Assembly (NCBI GenBank): GCA_033675265.1
Contig: JAUJYZ010000658.1
Span: 62,001 to 126,000, forward strand
Length of the DNA: 64,000 nt
Source: Actinostola sp. cb2023
Taxonomy: Eukaryota; Cnidaria; Anthozoa; Actiniaria; Actinostolidae
Direction of reading: 5' to 3'
Positions 47,811 to 58,348 of this stretch are shown one piece after another. Every line of letters begins with the position of its first letter. Position 1 is the stretch's first letter. The notes below the pieces were generated by a model. It searched no databases. It was not told the origin of the DNA and saw only the letters and a list, made by a program, of their open reading frames with translations. Both the position numbers and the translations under genes were made by a program.

Positions 47811-48509
47811 TCAGTTTCCCTGCTTCTCCTCTCGTGCCAATCTCCTCTCGGCACCATCTGCGCCCTTCCTTTCTCTCTGACCAAATCGCTTCTCCAAGAC
47901 GCTGGCTTGTGTTCTTTCTTGCTTGAAATCGTCTGATGACTGACCATGCAGGGACAACTTCTCTTCTTTCCATTTTTCATGGTCTCTAGTACTTGCAATA
48001 CCCTCGACCGGTTTCTCGGCCACTGTATTATTCTCACTGATTTTTACAGTTTCTTTTTCCTTGTGGACGCCACTCATTCTACCCTTTGCCTTCTCCTCGA
48101 CTGTCATTTCTTCCCGTGCCGCTATTCTGCTCTTAGTACCATGGACGTCTTTCTCTTTGGCGGTTATGCCACAATCTGTTTCACAGCATGGATATTCATT
48201 TGATTGCTTGGATTTCTTAACAACCAGCCTTGGTGACTTCATTCCACTAGAACTAGTGATGGGTGGCAGCTTGACGCTGAGCAGTGGCTGTGGACGCGTG
48301 TTCGTTTTTGTCGCCTCCTTCGTCGACGTCGATGAAGAACATGGGTTTCTAGAGGATGTGCTGTTTCTTCTTCGCGGTGCGAACATCTCACGATTCTGGT
48401 TCTCTTCCCTAATTCGGCTCCTGACATCACCAAAAATCCTCTTGTTTCTCTCTGCGTAGAATTTTGCTAGTTCCAACAACGACGGTTCGTGATTAGTAGG
48501 TAAATCCAT
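47811..48509 (-). CDS. Hypothetical charged protein, intronless
   Basis: 232 aa from the ATG at 48509 (MDLPTNHEPSLLELAKFYAE) to a stop at 47811. Residues 10-40 are likely helical. The middle (about 50-100) is Ser/Thr/Pro/Lys-rich and the C-terminal ~110 residues are extremely charged (KEKETVK, EKWKEEKLSLH, RFGQRERKGADGAERRLARE) and probably disordered or helical. No signal peptide or membrane segment. The family is not recognised. It is divergently arranged with NSMCE2, about 1.1 kb apart, with an X-box motif about 410 bp upstream of this ATG. It may be only one exon of a larger gene. The overlapping frames on the other strand are weaker because they lack an ATG-defined domain structure. Confidence 0.5.
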   Translation of the reverse strand: MDLPTNHEPSLLELAKFYAERNKRIFGDVRSRIREENQNREMFAPRRRNSTSSRNPCSSSTSTKEATKTNTRPQPLLSVKLPPITSSSGMKSPRLVVKKSKQSNEYPCCETDCGITAKEKDVHGTKSRIAAREEMTVEEKAKGRMSGVHKEKETVKISENNTVAEKPVEGIASTRDHEKWKEEKLSLHGQSSDDFKQERTQASVLEKRFGQRERKGADGAERRLAREEKQGN

Positions 48510-49566
48510 TGGGAACTCTTTGCGAGACGACGGAGTTTCAAACTACGAGGTGAAATATGTAGACGAAGGGGAAAGAGATGGGTGCTGGACATACAAGGTG
48601 GAGACCCTCGTGCGTCATCATTCAAAAGTTTCTCCCATTTCAACCAATCAAATGACTGCAGTTCATTTTTCGAATTTGCCGATGAATAACTTAGGTATAG
48701 TCCCGCAAGGCCAACCGAGTTACTACTCCTTAACCGATGGTAGAAACAATCTACTGAGAATGAGATTAGATTCAAACTGAATAGTTTCATCTAGTTGAAA
48801 GCCGATAAAGCTATTGCTAAGTTAAATTATATCTCGTACTCTTATATGGAAATATAACAAGTACTAACTTATATTTTCATGTTTTGTCATTTTGTTATGT
48901 GTTGCTATGGTTACCAGTTGTCATGGAAACGCTATGACGTAGTTTTTATCTTTTCAAAGGAATAAACGCGAAATTTTTTTTTCAATTCACCCATCCATTT
49001 TCAGTAGAACAAATAAAATATCACATTTTTGGTGGGAGAAACTTGGGAGAAAAACGTGATTTAGGTGAACTACCTTCTAAAAAGTGGTTGTCTCGACGAA
49101 ATTATTTTAAACTCACAGTAAACAATTTGAGAATTGAAGTCATTCTTTTTAGAAAGGAAGAAGGACATTACTAGCGAAACGCAAATATAATGAAAATATG
49201 CAAAAAAATCCACTTATCAATTTCAAGGTGTGCGCGCATGTGTAATTGTTGAAATCACGACGCTGTCCTTTAAGACTGTGGTCTCTGAGTCCTTGGTGCT
49301 CAGAATTCCTTTTAAATCGAGAGAAGATGCATGGATTATGAATGAAGTAATGAATGCAATCTCTTGCAGGACACGTTGGGATCCCTGTGTTATTCAACTG
49401 ATTCCCTTCCCTCCCCTCCCTTCAGATTTACCCAGTCTCTCACGGACAGAATGTTCCCGCGCATTTATGTCATTCACAGTGAAAGAACTTTCGCCATTAA
49501 ATTTTCACAATTTAAACTGTTTGATCGCTGATTGAAGTAGATTTAACTACCAGAGAACGTTCCACA
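48510..49566. promoter_or_regulatory. Divergent intergenic region, candidate bidirectional promoter
   Basis: About 1.06 kb between the divergent hypothetical gene (-) and NSMCE2 (+). A CCAAT box (48644-48648) and a CRE-like TGCGTCATCA (48611-48620) lie near the hypothetical gene, and an RFX X-box lies at 48917-48930. No exon is supported. Confidence 0.35.
48917..48930 (+). promoter_or_regulatory. RFX X-box consensus site
   Basis: GTTGTCATGGAAAC matches the X-box consensus GTHNYYATRRNAAC at every position. RFX factors bind such sites upstream of many ciliary genes across animals. A weaker half-similar GTTGCTATGGTTAC lies just before it at 48901-48914. Function is inferred only. Confidence 0.4.
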
Positions 49567-49584
49567 ATGCCTGTTTATTTTAAC

Positions 49585-52510
49585 ATGGTCGACAACGCGG
49601 CTTCAAAGCTGCAGAAAATCAAAGGAATTCATCGATAATGGAATGAGTGCTACTTTGGACGTGGCGTTGGATGTAGAGGAGAGAAAGCAAGACAGCGAAC
49701 AAGTAAAAGAGCTTAAAGATAACATGGTACAGTATGTAGAGATGGAGAAGGAGGTAGGACAGTGGTTAACGGCGTTGGAAAAGACCAAGGCTGAATTTAA
49801 CAAGCAAAATAACCCTTCAAAGTAAGCTTACATAATCAACATGTGTAAAGAGTATAATTTTGGTCTTTTTATATATTTTCCCGACTAGAGTCTAGATTCT
49901 ATTACTACTAAGTACATGTACTGTTACTCAGTGTATATGATGTTAGTATTTTTGATTTTGGTGTACAATGGGTTATAGTAAGTGTTTTCATATAATAATC
50001 ATTGACATTGCATAGCCCCTGATTTTATGGATATATTAAGTTTGCCCCTAAGAGCAGGGTTGCCCTGGTTACCCTATCACTTAATCCTAGGCACAGAGTC
50101 ATTCCCAGTTGTTACACTATATTATGTACAGAATGCCTTGGTTGTACATTTGTAAGAAACGTTCACAATGGAACAATGTTCAAAACAAACGACTTGACAA
50201 TAGCAATAGATTCATTCCGGCACATGACGACAGAGCCGATTTCTTGATGAATAGCTCGGAAGTGAGTGACTGGGAACAATACTTGTCATGGGTGGGAGTT
50301 ATATCCTGGTGGTAGGGACACTTGGTCAAGTATAACTTTGTCTCACTTAACTTTACTGTCATGTAAATGCTCACCAAAGTCGACTGGCCAGGTAGGACAA
50401 CCCTGGTCACAGGGTCTACTTGTCGCTGTTCTTACTCAGAGCTTATAGATTATTATCATACATGTTGTAACCACTGACAAGTGTTGGATTAGCTCTGTTC
50501 TACTATACAGTAAAAACCCGCATATAAGAAACTGCGGATTAAGAACCTCCAGGCTGAAATTTAGCCAATTAAGCACCCAATATGAGAACTAGTTCAGCCT
50601 GATAAATGAAGCAGGTTCTTATGAGAAAAATGACTAAAGCTCAGAACACACAGGTACAGTCGGTGCTGAATATTCAGAAATATTATATTTACTATACAGT
50701 TGGGTTGTTAATGTTTAGTGTGAATATTAGACCTTTCAGGGTCAATAGTTCACTAATTAAAACAAATTGTAAGGAAATACACCATATCTGGAACAAATGT
50801 TTTTTTTTTTTTGCCCTGTAAATTATAAGAACCTGTTAAGAACCTATTCAGCCTGATTTCTCACTAGACACCCAATATATAAGAACCATTTCAGCCTGAC
50901 TTGGAAAAACAGGGGTTCTTTTATGCAGGTTTTTACTATAGCACTCAAATAAATTGAAGAGCCAATGGTACAGGTTTCTACTAATCGATAAAGCGACCCC
51001 ACATCACATCAATATATTTATTTTGTAGTGATGAAGTTCCAGATATTGAAGCCATATTTGACAAGCAGTTGAAAACCCTAGAGGCTTCCAACAAAAAAGC
51101 TGACCTTTTCAGCCATAAAAAAGTCAAAGATTTTGAGTCCAAAATTTGGAAAGTACACCATGAGGGCAGGCCAATGCCTAGAGAAGGGAACGATCCAATG
51201 GAGGATGAAGATGCAGACTTGATCATGTCTCAGGTAACTTTGAGTCCAATCCATGTGCAATTTCTTGTTCTAGTTTATAATAATAATAATAATGGCTGTT
51301 CTTATATAGCACATTTTCACATTGTCTCGATGTGCTTTACAACCAATGGAGGATTTTTTCAGGCTGCATATGAAGGCGCCTATGGTAGCCGAGCAGCTTA
51401 CAATCATGAGGAGTTAAACCGCTATTTTTTTAGGCTGTTGAACCGTGTAAACCATCTCCTACTCTTTTTGAAGAGTTCAACAGGTTCTTTAATCCCCCCC
51501 CCCCCCCCCGTCCCCCCCCATGTACAGGTTAGATTAGGGTCAGGAGACAGGACCTATGGTTTAATGTCCTTTTCAGAGAAGACGTAGTGAGTGATTTTCA
51601 TGGAAAGACAACCAGTCACTACAATCATCATCATCATTGTGTTGAATGATGAGGGTAGTCGATGATCATTAGTGTTATCACTTCTAGTATCATTGTTATT
51701 TCTTTGATTATCTCATATTATTGAGATGAAGAGGACTCAGTCACTTTTGCCCGGTTTAGAATAAAATTATTTCCATTATTATTACTTGTATTGGAGTCGT
51801 TTTTGTATGAGTGGGAAAGTTACGGTATGATGCCGTGCCCCATGCAGGGGGGGGGTATTAGTGACGGGGAGGTGCACAGACCTTTTTGGGGTTTGAAATT
51901 TGCGGCTTGGGACTTTTTTGGGGCTATCAATTTTCTGGTGGACTTTTTTTGATATAAAGATTTTGGCAAGGACTTTTCTTGGGGTTGATAAAAATATCCT
52001 ACCGTTCTCGATTTTATGCGGAGAAATTGGACTTTTTGTGGGTTACGATTCTTGTTTTTGTGTAATGGACTTTTTTGGGGTTAAAAAGTTTGGCCTCATT
52101 CGCACCTCCCCGTCACTGATACCCCTGAATACCCCCCCCCTGGGGCTGTGCCATATTGAAAGAGTTTGATTGGTTCAGAAAAGAAGTCATTTGAGTATCA
52201 CGGTACCATCCGTTTTCCAAGTTCTCTATCTAAACAACAAACTTGTTTCTTTTTCCATTAGGCGTCCGAACGCACCACATGTCCAATAACTACCACTGAG
52301 ATGAAGAAACCTGTGAAGAATGTCAAATGTGGCCACAGTTATGAAAAGGAGGCAATTGAAAAGCATTTAGAAATAGCATCCAAAAAACGCAAAACCATGA
52401 AATGCCCTATTGCAGGATGCATCCAGAATGTCACCAAAGCAGTCTTGGAGGCCAACACGGACCTTGAGCGATTAATCATGAGGAAGAATAGAAAACAAGC
52501 AAAGTCTTGA
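49585..52510 (+). CDS. NSMCE2: E3 SUMO-protein ligase NSE2/MMS21 (SMC5/6 complex)
   Basis: Three exons by frame continuity: to 49821, 51029-51233 and 52262-52510. From the ATG at 49643 the protein is 210 aa. Its C-terminus is an SP-RING: CPIT (C135), then CGH (C151, H153), then CPIAGC (C176, C181), with the same spacing between ligands as human NSMCE2, preceded by an acidic DLIMSQ region. The N-terminal half is helical and matches the SMC5-binding part. A better N-terminus starts at 49585 (MVDNAASKLQKIK), aligning without gaps to the vertebrate protein, but is one base out of frame with the rest because of an extra G in AAAGG (49621-49625). SP-RING ligases promote SUMO transfer during DNA repair and chromosome segregation. 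Introns contain MITEs, at 50508-50938 and 51848-52135. Confidence 0.9.
50508..50938. mobile_element. TA-flanked MITE in NSMCE2 intron 1
   Basis: TIR CAGTAAAAACCCGCATATAA on the left and inverse TTTTATGCAGGTTTTTACTA on the right, with TA at 50506-50507 and 50939-50940, as for Tc1/mariner-derived MITEs. Internal AAGAACC and TTCAGCCTGA blocks recur several times. Confidence 0.7.
51848..52135. mobile_element. Short inverted-repeat element in NSMCE2 intron 2
   Basis: GGGGGTATTAGTGACGGGGAGGTGC on the left edge (51848 on) is mirrored by GCACCTCCCCGTCACTGATACCCC to about 52128. Between them, GGACTTTTTTGGGG-like motifs recur about five times. A poly-C run lies earlier in the same intron (51496-51510). 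Confidence 0.65.
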
Positions 52511-52600
52511 GAAGAATATATTGTCATTGGTGTATTACTAAATCATCATTACATGTACAGTCAACACTTCTCTAAGACGGATCACTGCTGCACATCCCCA

Positions 52601-52775
52601 GGAACCCAGGGGTATATTCTGTGGCTCGTTACTCGCTCCCAGAGAAATTCAATATGGCGGTTGTCCTACACAAACCAGAATATTCTTGATACTGATTGGT
52701 CGACCTTCCTAGATCGACCAATCAGAAATGAGAGTAATTTTGAGTAACGAGGGACAGAATATACCCCTGGGTTCC
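52601..52775. mobile_element. Foldback MITE downstream of NSMCE2
   Basis: GGAACCCAGGGGTATATTCT at 52601 pairs with its inverse ending at 52775, then GGCTCGTTACTC with GAGTAACGAGG. An inner stem GATTGGTCGACC/GATCGACCAATC lies at about 52696-52732. Confidence 0.75.
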
Positions 52776-54175
52776 CGAGAATGCCTGCTGTACCGTTTTA
52801 GTTTTACTTTCAATACTATGGACAGAATGTGAATGTTTCATTAAGTTCTAGTTTTGCTAATTTTCACTGTTTATGAACTCACATAAAATCCCTTATAAAG
52901 TTGTATGAGCCTAGAATGTTATGGTAATGCAGCCGATTATATATTAATAATATTTATAATTATTACAGTTTATTTTACACAGTTATTGAAAAAATAATCA
53001 TATACATGTACATTAGTACCAAGCAAAAAGGAAAAAAAAGTGAAAGAAAGGAAGGGAAAATAAGCCACTTTATCAGCCACAGTTCACATTATTAGAGATT
53101 AAACCAAGTTTATGTTGATTTGAGTGGGGTCATCTTTTGCAACAACAAAAACAACAACACAAATGAGTTATACAGGATCACATATTCACAGTAAAGTCTG
53201 TTGCATATTTGACACTTGTTTATCAACAGTATTTTAAACAAACAAATGTACAAAATAGGGGTGGCTCCAGGGGGAGGGGGGTCCAAACTTATAACCTGTG
53301 GCAAAAATAGATTCTAGGATAAAACAATCAATAATTGAACCTCAGGTATGACAGGGGGGTCCGGACCCCCTGACCCTCCCCCTGGATCCATCACTGCAAA
53401 AAGTCCCCCTCCCCTCCCCTAGTAATGGGCTCCTGACTTTGTTCAATATGAATAAAATATACACAGTTGTACACACTATGACACCTCCATATTTTCTTTG
53501 GGAGGGGAGGGAAGGGGGAAATGTTATAAAGTATGATAAAATAAACAAATGAAAATGAATGAAAAATTAAAAACATGAAATTGCTGGTGAGATATATTTG
53601 AATGATTTTAAAAAGTAAGATTCTGATTTGCATAATATACAGTGCCGCCCTCGATGCTACGTGTCAGCGGACCTTCCCATTTCGCGCAAGAAAACAAGCT
53701 GCCAGCTCGAAAACAACAAAAACAAGACGATCGAAGGCAAAACATTCGATTTCTATTTAGCTGTCGACAAACTCATTCAAATGTAATTCCGTCGACCAGA
53801 TCGCATGCGAAGATGATAAGAACTATACGTTAAAGCAAAAAACTGCTGATCTTGAGAATTTATGGGGGATTTTCGTTCAGATTTCATTTTGAAAGCAAAA
53901 GTGATAAAACCGCAGTCGATGCGGAAAATCAGACTGACGTATTTGATATAAATAGTTGACCCGTAGAAGTACATATATGTGACATTGGTCATCCATGAAT
54001 TGGTAGAGGAAGGCTTCTTGATCAGCTAAGCAGAACTTAGAAGTGACAACAAGGAAAAACAAGTCGGAGAAGCGAGCCAAGACGAGTACGAAGCAACTTG
54101 GGAACGAACCTCACAAGTTAAAAAAAAAGCACTTCTTCTCAACGTTATCTCAAGTTCATTCAAGATTTTTCCAAT
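52776..54175. other. Intergenic region between NSMCE2 and RNF217
   Basis: No coding exon is recognised. G-rich/C-rich blocks near 53262-53410 resemble low-complexity repeats (GGGGGGTCC, CCCCCT). The RNF217 5' UTR and promoter probably lie in 53640-54175; the AT-rich flank contains no TATA box that can be singled out. Confidence 0.45.
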
Positions 54176-55753
54176 ATGGAATTCAGTACTTTGCCGCCGA
54201 GTTACGATTGCATTCTTGGGATTTACAATGTTCCTTGTTTTGTGTGCTATCTTCACGGAAGTTCGTCCAACGCTGTGATGGTTCGCGATTGTTGCAAAGG
54301 CTTTCTTTGTGCAGACTGCCTTCGCTGTCACATTGAAGCCAAAATCAATCAAGCCATTGTAAAAATCGTCTGCCCTCTTGAAGACTGCGACAGTTTTGTT
54401 CCAAATGACGAAATCAAAGAGCTTGCAAGTCCGGAGCTTCATGCAAAGTTCGAACAATTTCTAGTAGACATTGAGCAAAACCCTAACGTGAAAACCTGCC
54501 CGAATTGTTCCAGGATTTTTACCTTCAAAGCTCAGGACGACGAGCTCGATTCAAAATCCACTGATACTAAAACGACGGCTAAATCGATTACAAAGAAAAA
54601 GAAATTATCAGAAAGGACGAAAGTAATTTGTGGAGACTGTCATTTGGTGTGGTGCTTTGAATGTCAAGCGCCCTGGCATTACGGTTTGAACTGTAAGGAC
54701 TTCTGCAAGGGGGACAAATCCTTGAAAATCTGGGCCAAAAATAAAGGCCAATTCTTCAGAAACGCTACAAGATGTCCTAAATGCCAGATTTTTATACAAA
54801 AATTTGCTGGATGCGATCATATGGTTTGCAGCAGGTAAAGAAAAAAGTTGTTTTTCCCACTGAATGGGTATCCCACTTGCATCACCCTCGGCAAAATTCC
54901 CTTTTAACTGCGGGTAGGCATCTCCTTTTGTATTTGGTAAATATATTCACAAAATGTTCCCGTACTTTACGTGTTACATTCGATAAAAAGATGGCGCATT
55001 TGTTGAGTGTTTTTTATCTTCTCAAAGGGAACTAACTGTACAGGGTCTAAATATTAATATAATTATGTATGGCATGCTTTACGGCGAGACCCAACTGCGA
55101 AAAATGAATAGCAAATAGTTATATTGAATCAAGGTAATGAAGTTATTACTGTCATTCAAAGCAGATTGGAGGCAGCAGAAGGTGTCTAGATAAGAATTTC
55201 ACCTGTCATGGTATTGTGCTTTGCTGAATTCATTCTTTCTTAATTGCTTGCAGAGCATTTAGAACTCCCTTTAAAAGAGGAAATAAAACGTTCATACATA
55301 CATTACTACAAAATAATTATTTCCTTGCATTAATCAAATTTAATCTTACAAATTTGTATTATTTGATACAAAATGTAATATTATTATTAATTGATTTCTA
55401 TTCTCATGCATTTGCTTTTCTTCCCTCTTAGGTGTCGCACAGAATTTTGCTACCGTTGTGGCAACAGGTTTCGGAGCCTCTATTTTTTAGGTGATCATCA
55501 CGACCCGTTAAGCGTCTTTGGCTGTAAGTATAACTACAAGCCAGAGCATCCCACGCAAAGAGTTCTTGTACGTGGTGCCGTGTTGAGCGGGAAGCTCCTT
55601 GCTCTACCCGTTGTGGCTGGTCTGGTTGCCAGTGCAGGATGTTTAGCTATAGGAGCTGGTGTTGTTATTGTGCCTGGTTATGTATCTTATCGAATCATTA
55701 AAAAGAAGAAAAAGAATGGGAAGTTTAGTTGGCTCGATGTTGATAAAGACTGA
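54176..55753 (+). CDS. RNF217: RBR-type E3 ubiquitin ligase, RNF217-like, membrane-anchored
   Basis: Two exons (54176-54834; 55432-55753) join in phase to give 326 aa. RING1 covers about 21-71 (CFVC...CCKGFLCADC...CPLEDC). The IBR covers about 108-177 (CPNC...CGDCHLVWCFEC...C), with a lysine-rich insert at 139-144. RING2 is split by the intron: CPKC (200-203), GCDHMVC with the predicted catalytic Cys213, then CRTEFCYRCGNR. RBR ligases take ubiquitin onto this Cys from an E2 loaded at RING1. The C-terminal region (FGDHHDP-like block, FGCKYNYKPE, then a hydrophobic segment of about 45 residues and a KKKKK tail) matches RNF217 rather than ARIH or parkin. It is probably anchored in an intracellular membrane. 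The ATG at 54176 fits the family start, although vertebrate proteins have a longer N-terminus. Confidence 0.88.
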
Positions 55754-57817
55754 AAGATTCTCAATATCAAGGCAACAATAATACTGGTACATGAACTCAC
55801 CATCAATACTATTATTAACTACATAACTTGAAGGCTATATACATTATATAAGGAGTAAGTAACCTCAGATGAAAAAACAATAAAAGAAAACACATGCTAC
55901 AAATTCAATTTGTAAGTTTGCCATTCATATCGTGGAATTCCATTCTGAAAAAGAATCAAGTAAACATCTTCAATATCACTACAAAACATCACACCAAGAA
56001 AATTAGTGTTCCAACTGAGCAAAAATCAATTTCCAGATTTCCAATATTTTTTTCAAACCGTAGGACTTTGATATCAGCATTAGCTGTAGCCTGGGTTCAC
56101 CCTGGTTAAAGATAATTATATTATTATTTTAGTTAGTATTGCATCGGCCTTTGATGTGGTTTTATTAGAATGAGGAGTACATGGGATGCAGAATGATACC
56201 GAGGGAAAATTTGTCACTCAGCTCAACTTCCATAAGCATGTCGAATACATGTAAGTCGGCCAGGTCTTCGTGTAGCTACATTTATACACAGCAGTCCTGG
56301 CTATTGTCATTCTATGCCAGGACAGTTTGTGCAGCTACATGAAGACCTTGCCACATAGTCCCTAGCTACCAGTTAACCGTGTGTACAGCTGTTACAATAG
56401 ACGTCAGTAAAAGTACTCAAACCTACACAACAAGACCACTAGGAAGTATGGGAAATGGTATTGAAATGGTTGTGTAGTATCTTTTGTTGTTCCATGTGAT
56501 AACAGGTCTAACACTGTGAATGAGTGTTCTAAATGAAGCTGGTCATTTTGGTGTAAAAAAAAAAACAAATAAATAATTTATATTTTCCACGATCCACTTT
56601 GGACTTCTCACAGACAGTTTGGTGAAAATGTTTTTTGTATTTGCTGTATGGTATTCTAAAAGTTTATTTTGTGTTGGGGGTAATAGCAGGGTTTACACAT
56701 ATTTCTTAATTTACAGAGACTCAACATTGTGATCGCCTTAAATTTGAATGGGCCATGCAAGAACAATGTACTAAGTGATCACTGATCAAATCCTAAATTC
56801 TCCTCTAAAATCTTAGAATTTTAAGGAGAATTTGCAAGTCACTTCCACTGTTCTTGCACAGACCCCAAAGTGATCACTGATGAAATCTTAAATTCTCCTC
56901 TAGAATCTTTGAATTTTAAAGGAAAATTTTAATTTTAATCGCAAGTCACACTAGTGTTGCGCAGACCTTTCATTTATTTGCATACTTCTGTCATTATTAG
57001 TCAATAAACAAAAGACATGGCTAGACGTCGATATGTTTGGTTCTGTAGTATCGTTACAAGTACATTTTGGGTGCTGCACAGTGGGACAGATTTCATGACT
57101 GTGAAAAACCATGGCATATGGCACGGTCATGACACAGATTCGTCTGGAATCTTAAAACATCCTGTCACAGCACAGACGTCTGGCAAGTTTTTCACAGTCA
57201 TACGAAATCTGCTCTAAAAGTTATATTTACAAGAGAAATAAACCATATATACATAATTATATACAAACATATACACTCAATTGCAGAAAGGTTGTAGTAT
57301 ACATTTATACAAATATCTAATGAGATACAAGATATCTAATGAGATACAAAGTGCGAAACATCGCATATTTTCTTCTAATATATCAGAATCATCAATTTTA
57401 GATTAGTATCGCATCCAGCAAGGACAACACAATAATTTTCAGCACTATTTTGTGTTTAAACAGTTGTATTTTAGCATGTTTAATATTTTGCATCTCATTA
57501 GATATTTGTATATTTGTATAAATGTATACTACAACGTTTCTGCAATTGAGTGTACATGTATATAATTTATATAACTGCCATAGAAATGAATTATGCTGCT
57601 TTTCACAAATGTACATGTAGTATACATGTCGCTCGTAGTGTAAATAGCCAAATGTTTAGCATGTGTAAATAAAGAGAATATAGAGCAATAAAAATGCATG
57701 AATTTGTTTGAACGTTGGTATCAGTTTACATTAAAATCATTGCATCTTACAAGTTTTAGTTCAACAACTGACTTTTCTCTTTAGTATATGTACAAATCAC
57801 ATGTACAATCATATGTA

Positions 57818-57858
<41 letters not shown>

Positions 57859-58348
57859 CTGTTGAGACGGTCTAATTATAAAGGATCGGTGGTATCAACA
57901 AAACATACAAAATAATATCTAAGAATTGCTACGGTTTTAGGGTTAGAGATGTTGGGAGCACTTGGACGTGGGCCTTTACTATGTAAGAGTCTTGCACCAA
58001 ATTGTACCAACAATGACAACAACAACAACAGAAAAAAAAAAAACCCCAAAAGCCTGGGTCAAAAGACAGTTATTTATAAAGCATGAAAGGAAAATCAAAA
58101 GCAGTTTAACTTGGAAAGTAATTTTATTCCTCAGCCCACTTCATGAGGAATTGGCATATTATAGAAGTACATCTCCATCACTAAATGAGTGACACATTTT
58201 CAAATTCAATATCCATGTACGCTGGTAATGTACTCTGAATTAACTTCAAGTCTTCTATGTTGTACGGCTAGCACAAACAGAGTACCGTATCTAGTAATTA
58301 GAACGTTTATATTTCTGTAAAAGTCTCCTGCCGTGTTGATATATTTTG
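55754..58348. other. Convergent 3' regions of RNF217 and FAM8A1
   Basis: Genes on both sides end here. AATAAA-like signals are frequent (for example 57666-57671), so the 3' ends cannot be assigned. Repeats: two ~95-bp related units at about 56755-56955 (TGATCACTGATCAAATC...), an imperfect foldback with ~70-bp arms at 57259-57340 and 57480-57570 (CTCAATTGCAGAAAGGTTGT), and a 38-bp poly-A tract at 57819-57856. No additional exon was found. Confidence 0.55.

Noticed and set aside
48061..48459. 132-aa plus-strand ORF opposite the hypothetical gene
   Set aside because: It is antisense to the longer charged frame at 47811-48509, which has a better ATG context and composition. Cys/Phe/Ser-rich antisense frames of this kind are common shadows.
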